A stretch of 57,245 nucleotides of DNA, from positions 1 to 57,245 of the forward strand of contig JAUQWS010000044.1 of the NCBI GenBank assembly GCA_030835025.1, in the 5' to 3' direction. The notes beneath the pieces are model-generated. The model was not told where the DNA came from and ran no database searches. It worked only from the letters and a program-made list of their open reading frames with translations. Numbering within the stretch: the first letter of the stretch is position 1; the number at the start of each line of letters is the position of its first letter. Source of the stretch: Ignavibacteria bacterium (GTDB lineage: Bacteria; Bacteroidota; Ignavibacteria; Tepidaquicellales; OLB5). This document shows, one piece after another, positions 42,810 to 51,374 of the stretch. Made by a program: the position numbers and the translations under genes.

Positions 42810-43337
42810 TTGACAGTTAACAAATTCAAATATCCCGCTTATTGTTCACTACTGATTGTTAATTCCTTATTACTCATGAGCTGTTTTAATCCTTTTTCAC
42901 CTGCGATAGATAATACCGTATCGAACGAGAATATTATCTCTGACCAGATGACAATAGACGGCGTATTCCAGAATTTCAAATACGCGTATACATTTAAGGA
43001 TACGAGTATCTACGGGCAAACCCTGGCAGAGAATTTTGTATTTACTTACTTTGATTATGACCTCGGATTTGATGTCAGCTGGGATAGGGCAACAGATATG
43101 CGGACAACGAACGGCCTGTTTGTTAACACCCAGGACCTCAGACTGATCTGGAATAACATAGTTGTTCAGGAAGGCGATTCACTTGAAGTAGATGTGAAAA
43201 GAGGCTTCAATTTAACCATAACATTTAACCCCAATGACGTGATAAACTTTTACGGATTTGTTGATATGACCATTACAAGAGCAACGGTGAATGATAAATG
43301 GAAAATAAGGTTATGGAAGGATCTGACTAATCCATAA
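42810..43337 (+). CDS. Lipoprotein with NTF2-like features, member B of a pair
   Basis: 175 residues, starting with TTG at 42810. A signal peptide ends at the lipobox LMSC with Cys25, followed by a short Pro/Ser linker. The mature part starts with FQNFKYAYTFKDTSIYGQTL and ends with WKIRLWKDL, the same helix-then-Trp-strand plan as the preceding gene (WEDF there, WKDL here). The two are probable paralogues. Such pairs in this group are often exported proteins of unknown function. No catalytic residues could be picked out. Confidence 0.7.
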   Translation: MTVNKFKYPAYCSLLIVNSLLLMSCFNPFSPAIDNTVSNENIISDQMTIDGVFQNFKYAYTFKDTSIYGQTLAENFVFTYFDYDLGFDVSWDRATDMRTTNGLFVNTQDLRLIWNNIVVQEGDSLEVDVKRGFNLTITFNPNDVINFYGFVDMTITRATVNDKWKIRLWKDLTNP

Positions 43338-43373
43338 ATTTGTTGATATTGGTGACTATTGGTGTGTTCCGGC

Positions 43374-43412
43374 AAAAAAAAATGAGCAACAAAGCACGGA
43401 CTTTATTGCTCA
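43374..43412 (-). terminator. Terminator of the small sorting-domain-like gene
   Basis: On the minus strand a 12-base stem with one mismatch (TGAGCAA...TTGCTCA, 43412-43383) is followed by nine T residues (43382-43374). The T run is only on the minus strand, so this is the end of a minus-strand transcript, 50 bases past the stop codon of the 43463-43711 gene. Confidence 0.85.
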
Positions 43413-43462
43413 ATCATTAGGACGTTAAGGGAATTAAAACTCATTTAAGTTCAAACCTGCTT

Positions 43463-43711
43463 TTATAACTTGACCTGCCCGGTGGTAATAAGATTCTTAT
43501 CAGTATTTTCTACCGAGCCGTTTTTCAACGTGTTAAGATAGATCTTATAATAATATTTTCCCTGCCGGAGAGATTCTTCATTCAAATCGATAAAATATTT
43601 CCCTGCCTTTTCATGATCACTCATTAATACCCTTACCGGAGTACCGATAATATCAACTACTTTAATTGTAACATTACCCGCTTCCGGGATCTCGTATTCA
43701 ATTCTGCACAT
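43463..43711 (-). CDS. Small stand-alone T9SS sorting-domain-like protein
   Basis: 82 residues with no signal peptide. The whole sequence matches a type IX secretion C-terminal sorting domain: IEYEIPEAGNVTIKVVDIIG, then AGKYFIDLNEESLRQGKYYYKIYL. It ends VKL rather than in the usual KKM.L.K form and lacks the NYPNPFNP lead-in. It may be a remnant of a larger cargo gene or a short independent protein. A proper terminator after it supports expression. Its start lies 136 bases downstream of a T9SS cargo gene on the same strand. Confidence 0.6.
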   Translation of the reverse strand: MCRIEYEIPEAGNVTIKVVDIIGTPVRVLMSDHEKAGKYFIDLNEESLRQGKYYYKIYLNTLKNGSVENTDKNLITTGQVKL

Positions 43712-43805
43712 TTTCTTGATTTAAGCTTAGTACCTTGTTTATATTCCTGTTCTTTAAAAACCATAGCCATTAATGACTACAATAGAAATACGTGAAAATT
43801 CCAGT

Positions 43806-43832
43806 GTGCTGCAGGAAATAAACCTGCAGCAC
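43806..43832. other. Perfect 10-base-arm hairpin after the T9SS cargo gene
   Basis: GTGCTGCAGG and CCTGCAGCAC around a 7-base A/T loop, 16 bases past the stop codon of the 43848-44783 gene on the minus strand. It is not followed by a T tract, so it is a possible mRNA-stabilising or weak terminator stem. Confidence 0.55.
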
Positions 43833-43847
43833 CTGAAGTGATTCACG

Positions 43848-44783
43848 CTATTTAACCAGTATCATCTTCTTTGTATCAGTATAACCGGATGTTTCTATCG
43901 AGTAGAAATATACACCGCTTGATAGACCGCTAGCATTAAATACAACACTGTAGCTTCCGGCAATTTGCGGAGCGTTTATCAAGAGAGCTACCTGCTGGCC
44001 TGATGTGTTATAAACCTTCAATGTTACCATTCCGTCTTTCGGAACAGAATAGTTTATGACAGTATTCGGGTTGAACGGATTCGGGTAATTCTGTGAAAGC
44101 CTGAATTCAACCGGATTGTTGTTTGTTAATGTGTTCTTTGATGTTACGTTAAGAAGGATATTATCCATTCCGGCCTCGCCGATAAAAACTCCCTTTGAAT
44201 CGGATTCATGAGCTATCTTATGAGCTATAAGAATGAAATCGCCTTCCGGCAAATTGTTAATTGAAAATTCCCCGTTTGAATTTGTAATGCCGTATCCGTA
44301 ATAGCTTCCGCCTCTGGTTGCATATACAATAGCGTCCTTTACCGGAGCATTATTATTAAGTACAAGTCCGCTTGCTTTAACAAATGAAGCTCCGGGTCTG
44401 CCTGCTCCGTTTACACCTCTTTGAACGTAGATATCAACATTCGGAGTGTTTCCCTGTACATCGATATGGGTGAATTCAGCCGGATTTATTTTATTCGGGT
44501 AACCCGTTGGTACTCCGTCTTCCCATTCATCATCCGGAATTCCGATAACATCAAGCTGGCCAACTCTCATCGGAATGATGATCCAGTCACCGTTTTGCTG
44601 TATGTTGCACTGAGCTATTAAAACACCGTTCAAATCATAGGCTTTGACAATGCCCATTGTAACAACTTCATTGTTATCGGCATATCTGACTTTACCTGAG
44701 ATGTAATATTCTTCTGCCTCTGATGCTTTGATAACTCCAAGAATAAAAAACACAGCTACAAAAAGTTTTACGATTGATTTCAT
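43848..44783 (-). CDS. T9SS-sorted exported protein with carboxypeptidase-regulatory-like domain
   Basis: 311 residues. A signal peptide (about 1-22) is followed by a beta-rich region and a carboxypeptidase-regulatory-like segment (about 135-210, ASGLVLNNNAPVKDAIVYA, NSNGEFSINNLPEGDFIL). The C-terminal sorting domain starts with LSQNYPNPFNPNTVINYSVP (about 230) and ends TKKMILVK, so the protein should be secreted through the type IX system and anchored or released. The ATG has a strong ribosome-binding site (AAGGGGG). The gene is 48 bases after the TrmB-like regulator on the same strand and may be its target. The substrate or partner is unknown. Confidence 0.88.
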   Translation of the reverse strand: MKSIVKLFVAVFFILGVIKASEAEEYYISGKVRYADNNEVVTMGIVKAYDLNGVLIAQCNIQQNGDWIIIPMRVGQLDVIGIPDDEWEDGVPTGYPNKINPAEFTHIDVQGNTPNVDIYVQRGVNGAGRPGASFVKASGLVLNNNAPVKDAIVYATRGGSYYGYGITNSNGEFSINNLPEGDFILIAHKIAHESDSKGVFIGEAGMDNILLNVTSKNTLTNNNPVEFRLSQNYPNPFNPNTVINYSVPKDGMVTLKVYNTSGQQVALLINAPQIAGSYSVVFNASGLSSGVYFYSIETSGYTDTKKMILVK

Positions 44784-44831
44784 TTCTATATCCCCCTTTA
44801 GAATATTGAATGTTTTTTGGTTTTTTAGTAT

Positions 44832-45683
44832 CTATTTTTTAATGAATAATTTCTTAAACGCTTCAATTGAATCAGCCTTGCCCCAGTAAAGGTCAAACAG
44901 CTCAGTTACAAATGAGGCAAATCTTGTGTTCTTAATGATGATATCAGACCTTTCCCTTTTGGGAATACTCTCATCATAAAGACTGATGAAAACTGTCTTA
45001 CCGTCAAACACGGCAAGTATCTGCGGAACATTTTCGGAAAGCCTGATCTCTTCTCCCTGTTTTTCAAACTCCGCGCAAAGCCTGATAAGGTCTTCTTTGC
45101 TGACGTTTTGCCAGGTATCATTGATCTTTATCCTGAAATTGCTGTTTGCTTCGTAAATAGATTTGAAACTGCCGCCCCTATCAAAAAATTTCTTTGTTTC
45201 AGAATCAAGCTGAGAAGAAATGTTCCCTTCAAAGCGGTTCATATACAAAATTGCGTTCTTTGAGGATTTTATAAGGTCTCTGAATTTCAGCTCTCTGCTT
45301 CTGTTAAAGCCTCTTATCAGTTCAACATCAGAAAGAAATTCGGGAGTCCTTTTTGAACGAAAAACCGGTTTAATTTCTTTGAAAGTCGATTTAAGCAGCG
45401 AAAGTTTGTAAGAGAAATCTTTTCTAAGCTCGTTCTCGATCTTGCTTTCGAGAGCATTTGTATCTATAATTTCATATATCTGTTTTGAAGGGGTCTGGAT
45501 CTCATTGCATATTCCGTCGCTGCAAAACTTCTTCAGTATTTCGTAAACAGATGTCCTCGGTATCTTTGCCTCTTTGGCAATTTCCGAAGCGCTCATTGTA
45601 TACCCCTGATATAACGCAAGGAAGACCTTCGCCTCATAATCGCTAAAGCCCAGCTTAACAAGTTTCTCTATTTCTTTCCCCAT
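44832..45683 (-). CDS. TrmB-like transcription regulator
   Basis: 283 residues. The N-terminal winged helix-turn-helix (about 1-75) has LVKLGFSDYEAKVFLALYQG and ASEIAKEAKIPRTSVYEILKKF, the TrmB hallmark, followed by a coiled-coil region. The C-terminal part (about 110-283) is the presumed effector-binding region, with a PLD-like look in places but no visible catalytic pair. TrmB proteins are best known from archaea as sugar-responsive repressors and are less usual in this phylum. It lies upstream of a T9SS cargo gene. Its own promoter carries a perfect palindrome, which suggests autoregulation. Confidence 0.88.
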   Translation of the reverse strand: MGKEIEKLVKLGFSDYEAKVFLALYQGYTMSASEIAKEAKIPRTSVYEILKKFCSDGICNEIQTPSKQIYEIIDTNALESKIENELRKDFSYKLSLLKSTFKEIKPVFRSKRTPEFLSDVELIRGFNRSRELKFRDLIKSSKNAILYMNRFEGNISSQLDSETKKFFDRGGSFKSIYEANSNFRIKINDTWQNVSKEDLIRLCAEFEKQGEEIRLSENVPQILAVFDGKTVFISLYDESIPKRERSDIIIKNTRFASFVTELFDLYWGKADSIEAFKKLFIKK

Positions 45684-45690
45684 TACAGAA

Positions 45691-45712
45691 TGTTGTAGCT
45701 TTAACTACAACA
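45691..45712. promoter_or_regulatory. Candidate operator of the TrmB-like regulator
   Basis: Perfect 8-base inverted repeat TGTTGTAG and CTACAACA with a 6-base spacer. It lies 8 to 29 bases upstream of the regulator start codon, overlaps the end of the -7 element by two bases (45711-45712), and covers the likely transcription start. A regulator bound here would block its own transcription. Confidence 0.7.
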
Positions 45713-45741
45713 AAACTATCATAAAATATTTGCTATGTCAA
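45711..45741 (-). promoter_or_regulatory. Promoter of the TrmB-like regulator
   Basis: On the minus strand: TTG (45741-45739), exactly 20 bases, then TAGTTTTG (45718-45711), a full match to the Bacteroidota TAnnTTTG element. The operator palindrome begins within its last bases. Confidence 0.72.
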
Positions 45742-45756
45742 GTCCACTTCGAATTC

Positions 45757-45781
45757 TAACTTAAACGTTTACTTTAAGTTA
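45757..45781. promoter_or_regulatory. Second palindrome upstream of the regulator promoter
   Basis: Perfect 9-base arms TAACTTAAA and TTTAAGTTA around a 7-base spacer, 16 bases upstream of the -33 element. Such spacing suits an activator site or a second operator. It differs in sequence from the palindrome over the start site, apart from a shared CTTTAA core. Confidence 0.55.
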
Positions 45782-45840
45782 TCTCGGTAACCATTCAATT
45801 ATTATTGAAAATAACAAATTGCAATTACTGTGATTTCAGA

Positions 45841-45875
45841 ATAAAAAATCCGCAATTCTTTTCGAAAAGCGGATT
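45841..45875 (-). terminator. Terminator of the subtilase gene
   Basis: On the minus strand AATCCGC (45875-45869) pairs with GCGGATT (45853-45847), with further pairing TTTTCGAAAA inside the loop, and is followed by a T tract (45848-45842). It lies 46 bases past the stop codon. Confidence 0.8.
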
Positions 45876-45920
45876 ATTAAACATGTAGTTTGAAGTATAG
45901 ACTACTTTCGGATTAACCGG

Positions 45921-48704
45921 CTACTTGACAAAAACCATTTTCCTGCTTTCAATGAACTCCTCATCAGCTATCATTGAGTAGAAATAAACTCCGCTTGCCA
46001 AAGCGCTTGCGTCGAAATCAACAAAATCATTAAATGCTGCCTGACGCAATTCATTCAGTACAGTCTTAACTTCCCGGCCTGCTGCATCATAGATGATGAT
46101 CTTTATTCTTGCAGTTCTGGGTACGTTAAAAATAATACGCGTTTGCGGATTGAACGGATTCGGATAATTCTTCACAAGTTTAAAAGTGCCCGGCAGATCG
46201 ATCTGGTCGGGACCCTGCGAGAATCTGAATTTGATGCTCCAGCTGACTAATGCTCCGCCATCCTGAAATCCGTTATCAATTACTCTCAGCTTCCAAGCAC
46301 CGCCGGATTGCTCTCCGTCAAAGAGCCAAAGCTTATCAATCGGGCGGAATCTGCCCGTGAAGGGAGCGCTTACAGCTGAACTATCTATGGATATATTCGC
46401 CTCGTCATCAAAATACGTATTGGTAAAATCATTCCCATCCCAACCTACTCCCCCCGCCAGAACAACTTCTGTTCCCATAGGAGAAATAAGACTAAAAGTA
46501 AGGTCAGCATCAAAACTGTGCTTAGCGTTCAAAAGCACATCTACATCAAGTACGGTCTTCCCTAAAGGATCACCTGGCCTTATGATCGAAACAAAAGAAG
46601 TTTCACGTTCAGTTGTTATCTTTATCGGAACATCAGTGCTTGCAAATACTGTATCGTAAGTAAATGTATTCCTTACAAACATCATTTTTGATGGAGCACT
46701 CAATCCGGGCGGATTTACACCCGAGCCTCCCAGCGGATAAGTAACATAATTCGGGACTGTAACATTATCCTGTGCTGCAAGGTAGTAATAGTAACCGTTA
46801 CCGTAAGAAGGAAGTGGCAATGTGAATCTGTACCTATCGGCAGTAACAACAGATCCTTGTATAAAATTCAACTGACTTGAACGCTGGTTCCTGTAATAAA
46901 GTCTTGGCGCGTAATCGCCCGAAGCAATCCCTATGTTATCGGTAATAACCGCATCAACAATTAACGGACCGTTGAAGACCATGGATTCTGGAGGGTAAAG
47001 TGTCAGTAAAGGCGGTATCTGATCGTAAATTGTCGAAGGACCCCACGGTGTCATATCCAGACAAGCCTTGGCATCAATAGTGCCGTATCCCATTTCAATA
47101 CTCCACATTCCGTTTTCGCGGGGAATATTATAGTTATAATTCCCGACTTTCCTTGCAGTCCTTTCAATTATCATCTTTACAGAATCACCCGATATATTTA
47201 TGTTTTTAGAGATCATTAATCCGGCAACTCCAGCAGCAAGCGGAGATGAAACCGAAGTTCCGTTTCCGCAAACACACCAGCCGCCAAGAAGAGTTGTAGT
47301 ACCTATGTATGTACACGGTGCAACTATTTCCATGCCTTCGCCGTAACATGCTCCCCAGTTCTGGTTCGGACCGCCAACAATATCGCAGCTAACTCTGCTT
47401 TTACGCTCGTTGCAGGGAGATATTCCCCCAACACCGATAACTTCAGGCATTGAGGCGGGATAGATAACGATATTTGTATCCGCATTACCGGCTCCGCCAA
47501 ACACAACACTTCCTTTACCGCTTCTGCCATAATTTACTGCATTCTGAATTGCCATTGTTATCAGAGAGCCGGGGATCCCGCCACCCCAACTGCAATTCAT
47601 AACTGCTGCACCATGCATCCAAGCCCAGTTTAGACCTTTTGCAAGGATAAGATCAGTTGAAAGGCCCGCCGGGTATGGACCAAATACTCTTACAGGAAGG
47701 ATCTTACAATTGTAAGCAATACCTGCATTGCCAATATTATTGTTCCCAACAGCTGAAGAAGTGCCGCTTACGCCCGTACCGTGGTAGTACTCGTCATATG
47801 GCTTCTGATCATTATCATATGCGTCATACCACTCTCTTCTATCGCAAAGATTATCACGCAAATCAGTATGATTGGTATCAATTCCGGTATCTATGATTGA
47901 AATAAGTACATTTGGATTTCCGCCAGTAACATCCCAGGCAAGCTCCATATTCATATCGCATCCGGGAATGCCCGTTATACCATCGGGTATATTATTCCCG
48001 GTGTTCTTGATATTCCACATATTCGGCAGCAGCGGGTCATTTGGCATATATGAATCATGTTCATGCTCCTTAACTCCGCCTGCATCAAGCAGCATACCGC
48101 TCCTGATGAAGTTCGGCTGGGCAAACTCCACGAAATTTGTCAAGGCAAACCTGTTAGAAGTTTCGAACGCATCATCAGTATTACCTCTATCTATTGTGAT
48201 AAGAAAAGTATTTTCAAATGACTGGATCTCCTCAACAATGGTTGTCCTAAATAACCTGCTAAGGTTTTCAATTTCTGCACGTGAAACATTTTTTTTGAAT
48301 TTGACAATAATTTCGTCAGTTGTAAAATGAAGTACCTTATCGTTATACCTGAAGCACTGGCCAACTTCCTTAACATTGCCGTTTCCTTTCAGAGTGTTTG
48401 CAACCATATCAGCGGCATCAGACTGAAGATTCGACTTCAGTTCAAGTATAAAAACGGTTCCGGCTTTGGGATTATTGCCGGGAGCATAGAATTCAGTTTT
48501 TTGCCTGACAAACGGCGAAACAGAATTATATACTCTGTTCATTTCAAATCCTGCCGTCCCTTCGATGAATTTTACGGTCAAAAATCCGTTATCACGGGTC
48601 ATGAATTGCTTCTGGTTTTGATAATAAAAAAAGTACTCTTGGGATACAGCCGGAAGGGTAACAAGAAATTCGAACAGGAAAACCAATAATGCTATTTTTT
48701 TCAT
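45921..48704 (-). CDS. T9SS-secreted subtilisin-family protease with P domain
   Basis: 927 residues. A signal peptide (about 1-21) precedes a propeptide-like region (about 22-215). The S8 catalytic domain has D272 (ISIIDTGID), H308 (YHGTGVSG) and S484 (GNGTSVSSPLA). A proprotein convertase P domain follows at about 690-835 (HSFDADLTFSLISPMGTEVV, GGAWKLRVID). The C-terminal sorting domain starts at NYPNPFNPQTRIIFNV and ends SRKMVFVK. It should be an extracellular endoprotease delivered by the type IX system. It is divergent from the YCF48-like gene, with only 49 bases between their starts. Confidence 0.93.
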   Translation of the reverse strand: MKKIALLVFLFEFLVTLPAVSQEYFFYYQNQKQFMTRDNGFLTVKFIEGTAGFEMNRVYNSVSPFVRQKTEFYAPGNNPKAGTVFILELKSNLQSDAADMVANTLKGNGNVKEVGQCFRYNDKVLHFTTDEIIVKFKKNVSRAEIENLSRLFRTTIVEEIQSFENTFLITIDRGNTDDAFETSNRFALTNFVEFAQPNFIRSGMLLDAGGVKEHEHDSYMPNDPLLPNMWNIKNTGNNIPDGITGIPGCDMNMELAWDVTGGNPNVLISIIDTGIDTNHTDLRDNLCDRREWYDAYDNDQKPYDEYYHGTGVSGTSSAVGNNNIGNAGIAYNCKILPVRVFGPYPAGLSTDLILAKGLNWAWMHGAAVMNCSWGGGIPGSLITMAIQNAVNYGRSGKGSVVFGGAGNADTNIVIYPASMPEVIGVGGISPCNERKSRVSCDIVGGPNQNWGACYGEGMEIVAPCTYIGTTTLLGGWCVCGNGTSVSSPLAAGVAGLMISKNINISGDSVKMIIERTARKVGNYNYNIPRENGMWSIEMGYGTIDAKACLDMTPWGPSTIYDQIPPLLTLYPPESMVFNGPLIVDAVITDNIGIASGDYAPRLYYRNQRSSQLNFIQGSVVTADRYRFTLPLPSYGNGYYYYLAAQDNVTVPNYVTYPLGGSGVNPPGLSAPSKMMFVRNTFTYDTVFASTDVPIKITTERETSFVSIIRPGDPLGKTVLDVDVLLNAKHSFDADLTFSLISPMGTEVVLAGGVGWDGNDFTNTYFDDEANISIDSSAVSAPFTGRFRPIDKLWLFDGEQSGGAWKLRVIDNGFQDGGALVSWSIKFRFSQGPDQIDLPGTFKLVKNYPNPFNPQTRIIFNVPRTARIKIIIYDAAGREVKTVLNELRQAAFNDFVDFDASALASGVYFYSMIADEEFIESRKMVFVK

Positions 48705-48753
48705 AATTTCTATTGTATATATTTAAACAAAGTTAAAATAGAAATTAAATTCA

Positions 48754-50151
48754 ATGGTTAAATTTAAGCTATTACTAACTATTTTGTTCATACTTGGCAC
48801 TTTCACTTTCATCCATACACAAAACAGCAGGCAGGCGTTTTCACCCGATAAATTTACCGGTATGTGGCAGCCTGAGGAAGGTTATAAAGGCTTCGCCGGT
48901 GATTACTCCAGCGTAATGTTTACCTGGATTCCGGTACAAACTCCCATTACAACAATTTCAACCGAAGTAGTATTTACAGATTCATTGCATGGTTTTGCAA
49001 GCCATTTAGATATGGGAGCATTAAGAACCACTAACAGCGGCTTGAACTGGATAAACTACTCTTTTAATGATACTTTGTTTACCACAGGATTCAACTCGAT
49101 GCATTTCATTGATAACAATACAGGTTGGGTTGTAGGCGGGGCATTGCAGATCCGAAAGACTACAAACGGCGGAATTAACTGGGTAAGGCAAATTCCACCT
49201 AATGTGGCCGGGATATTACGCAGTGTTTACTTTGCAGATCTAAACACTGGTTTTGCCGCCGGGAGCAAAGGATTTCCGTATATGCCTTTTGTATGCAAAA
49301 CTACGAACGGCGGTACGAGCTGGATTGAGATTTCACCTTCAATAGCTACTGCGCGCGAACTGAATGACCAGTATTGGTTCAACGCAAATACGGGATGGGT
49401 CTGCGGTTATGATGTTCTTTTATTCACTACAAACGGCGGCGCAAACTTCAATAATCTTTATGCAAACATTCCCCCGAGCGGCAACGGACACATTGCTCTG
49501 TTGGCAATTGATTTCATAAACGCTCAAACCGGCTGGATTGGAGCTGCAAATCTAGAAAGAAATAATGTTTATAAAACAACAAATGGCGGAACAAACTGGT
49601 TCTTTCAGAAAAATCCAATATCAACTGCCGGACTAAACCAGATCAATGATGTGAAGTTCATTTCTAACGGAATAGGCTGGGCGGTGCACGGAGCTTTGGG
49701 TACAGGGGCAATCATGTATACATCAAACGGCGGGACGAACTGGCAAATGGAAATTCAGGGTTCATTATGGTACGATTGCCTGGAAATTTATGAGAACACG
49801 AAGGCATGGTGCGGTGCCGATGGCGGTTCAATATTGTACACTATCCCCGAAAATCCTCTGGGAATTACAAATAATGAAGGTGTTCCATCGCAATTCTTTC
49901 TGGCTCAAAATTATCCGAACCCATTCAATCCTACGACACATTTCGAATTTCGGATTGCAGATTTCGGACTTGTTAAACTGAAGGTATTTGATGCGATGGG
50001 AAGAGAAATAGAGACAATTGTAAACAAACAACTGCAAGCTGGTACATATTATGTTGAATGGGATGCTTCAGCTTACACTAGCGGCATCTATTTCTATAAA
50101 ATTGAAGCAGGCGAATTTGTTGAAACGAAAAAAATGATCTTCATTAAGTAG
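48754..50151 (+). CDS. T9SS-secreted protein with YCF48/BNR-type repeats
   Basis: 465 residues with a signal peptide (about 1-22, FIHTQN). At least six repeats with the core T-N-x-G-x-x-W (for example TTNSGLNW, TTNGGINW, TTNGGTSW, TTNGGTNW, TSNGGTNW), each followed by a strand containing DxxTGW or similar, form a YCF48-like beta propeller (about 60-365). The C-terminal sorting domain starts at LAQNYPNPFNPTTHFEF and ends TKKMIFIK. Such proteins are common in this phylum and are probably surface-bound. No enzymatic residues are visible. It ends 4 bases before the convergent arfB gene. Confidence 0.88.
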   Translation: MVKFKLLLTILFILGTFTFIHTQNSRQAFSPDKFTGMWQPEEGYKGFAGDYSSVMFTWIPVQTPITTISTEVVFTDSLHGFASHLDMGALRTTNSGLNWINYSFNDTLFTTGFNSMHFIDNNTGWVVGGALQIRKTTNGGINWVRQIPPNVAGILRSVYFADLNTGFAAGSKGFPYMPFVCKTTNGGTSWIEISPSIATARELNDQYWFNANTGWVCGYDVLLFTTNGGANFNNLYANIPPSGNGHIALLAIDFINAQTGWIGAANLERNNVYKTTNGGTNWFFQKNPISTAGLNQINDVKFISNGIGWAVHGALGTGAIMYTSNGGTNWQMEIQGSLWYDCLEIYENTKAWCGADGGSILYTIPENPLGITNNEGVPSQFFLAQNYPNPFNPTTHFEFRIADFGLVKLKVFDAMGREIETIVNKQLQAGTYYVEWDASAYTSGIYFYKIEAGEFVETKKMIFIK

Positions 50152-50155
50152 AAGT

Positions 50156-50581
50156 TCAATCTTCATCAAAGACTTTTTCTCCTCTTTGTTTCTTTTTTTG
50201 ACCGTGTTTCTTCTTTTTTTCGAGGATAGTAAGTTTGGTTGAAGCGCTTTTTACTGTTTTCACCCTAACCTTTTCTGTTTTCAACGCATTGTTCAGCAGC
50301 TTAATGAACTTATCGATTGCTTTTTTCCTGTTCCCAAGCTGGGTGCGTTCAGTCTGTGCAACGATCCTTAAGTTCAGGTCATTATCAAGTTTTGCGTGCA
50401 GCTTATTTATTAACAGCTCTTTATATCCTTCAGTAAGTGTCATTGAAGCAGGAATATTAAATACAAGTTCTACCTTAGTTTCAACTTTGTTCACGTTCTG
50501 GCCGCCTTTCCCCCCGCTTCGGGAGAAATTGAACTTAACTTCCTTCAGGATCTTGTTGAGATCGATATTGCTTAGTTTCAT
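50156..50581 (-). CDS. arfB: Alternative ribosome-rescue factor ArfB (peptidyl-tRNA hydrolase)
   Basis: 141 residues, a release-factor catalytic domain alone, with the GGQ motif in SRSGGKGGQNVNKVET (about 18-33) and a basic C-terminal tail (EKKKKHGQKKKQRGEK) that plugs the empty mRNA tunnel. ArfB frees ribosomes stalled on broken mRNA by hydrolysing peptidyl-tRNA. It begins 4 bases after thiD at the end of the thiamine operon, an unrelated function, so it may be carried along by transcription rather than by pathway logic. Confidence 0.92.
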   Translation of the reverse strand: MKLSNIDLNKILKEVKFNFSRSGGKGGQNVNKVETKVELVFNIPASMTLTEGYKELLINKLHAKLDNDLNLRIVAQTERTQLGNRKKAIDKFIKLLNNALKTEKVRVKTVKSASTKLTILEKKKKHGQKKKQRGEKVFDED

Positions 50582-50585
50582 TGTA

Positions 50586-51374
50586 TTATTGCTCTACGGG
50601 ACTGTACCCTTTCCCAATTTTTACTGTTCTCTTTAGCCCTTTTACCACATATTGTTTTGCCGATTCTATCGAATTAAGAAGTGAATTGCCCTTTGCAAGA
50701 TTTGCAGTGATAGCAGCAGAAAGTGTACACCCAATGCCGTGAGTATTCCTGGTCTTGACGTAATTCGTGCTGAATAAATAGAATTTCTTCCCGTCAAAAA
50801 GCACATCTGTTCCCAACGGCAATCCAATAGTATCTTTCAAATGTCCTCCTTTGATTAGAACATTCTTCACACCCATTTCGTTCAAAGCAACGGCAGAGGT
50901 TTCCAGGTGTTCGATTGTATCGATCTTTATACCCGTCAATATCTCGGCTTCAGGAATGTTCGGAGTAATGAGATATGCCAAAGGAAGCAGCTTTTCTCTC
51001 ATACTCTTGATTCCTTTTTTACTTAAGAGCATGTAGGAATTCTTTGAAAAAATTACAGGGTCCACAATCAGTTTAATTTTTTTCTTCTTCAAATATTTCA
51101 GAATAACATCGATTACTTTCGGTCCTGAAAGCATTCCTGTTTTTGCTGTTTTGATATTGAAATCATAAAGTACACTACTAAACTGCTCGGTAATTATTCT
51201 TGCAGGTAATTCATATGTACTCTGTACGCCTTGAGTATTCTGAGCAGTTATAGAGGTAATAACAGATGCTCCGTACACTCCATGGTTTTTAAATGTCTTC
51301 AGGTCTGACTGAATTCCGGCCCCGCCGCCTGAATCTGAACCTGCAATAGTAAGCACACAAATTTTAGAAGGCAT
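50586..51374 (-). CDS. thiD: Hydroxymethylpyrimidine/phosphomethylpyrimidine kinase
   Basis: 262 residues, ribokinase fold. The N-terminus TIAGSDSGGGAGIQSDLKTF and the stretch SITAQNTQGVQ are ThiD signatures. The nucleotide-binding region has IKGGHL and the C-terminal HGIGCTLSAAIT with the catalytic Asp replaced in position by the Gly-Cys-Thr loop typical of the family. It phosphorylates HMP and HMP-P to HMP-PP for thiamine synthesis. It overlaps thiE by 11 bases. The start is ATG. Confidence 0.93.
   Translation of the reverse strand: MPSKICVLTIAGSDSGGGAGIQSDLKTFKNHGVYGASVITSITAQNTQGVQSTYELPARIITEQFSSVLYDFNIKTAKTGMLSGPKVIDVILKYLKKKKIKLIVDPVIFSKNSYMLLSKKGIKSMREKLLPLAYLITPNIPEAEILTGIKIDTIEHLETSAVALNEMGVKNVLIKGGHLKDTIGLPLGTDVLFDGKKFYLFSTNYVKTRNTHGIGCTLSAAITANLAKGNSLLNSIESAKQYVVKGLKRTVKIGKGYSPVEQ

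Noticed and set aside
43338-43462. Plus-strand terminator after the lipoprotein pair
   Set aside because: The hairpin at 43383-43412 has its T tract on the minus strand only, so it serves the small minus-strand gene.
48705-48753. TAACTTTG as promoter of the subtilase gene
   Set aside because: The -7-like match on the minus strand (48735-48728) has no TTG or TTT 20 bases upstream, and the gap between the divergent genes is only 49 bases.
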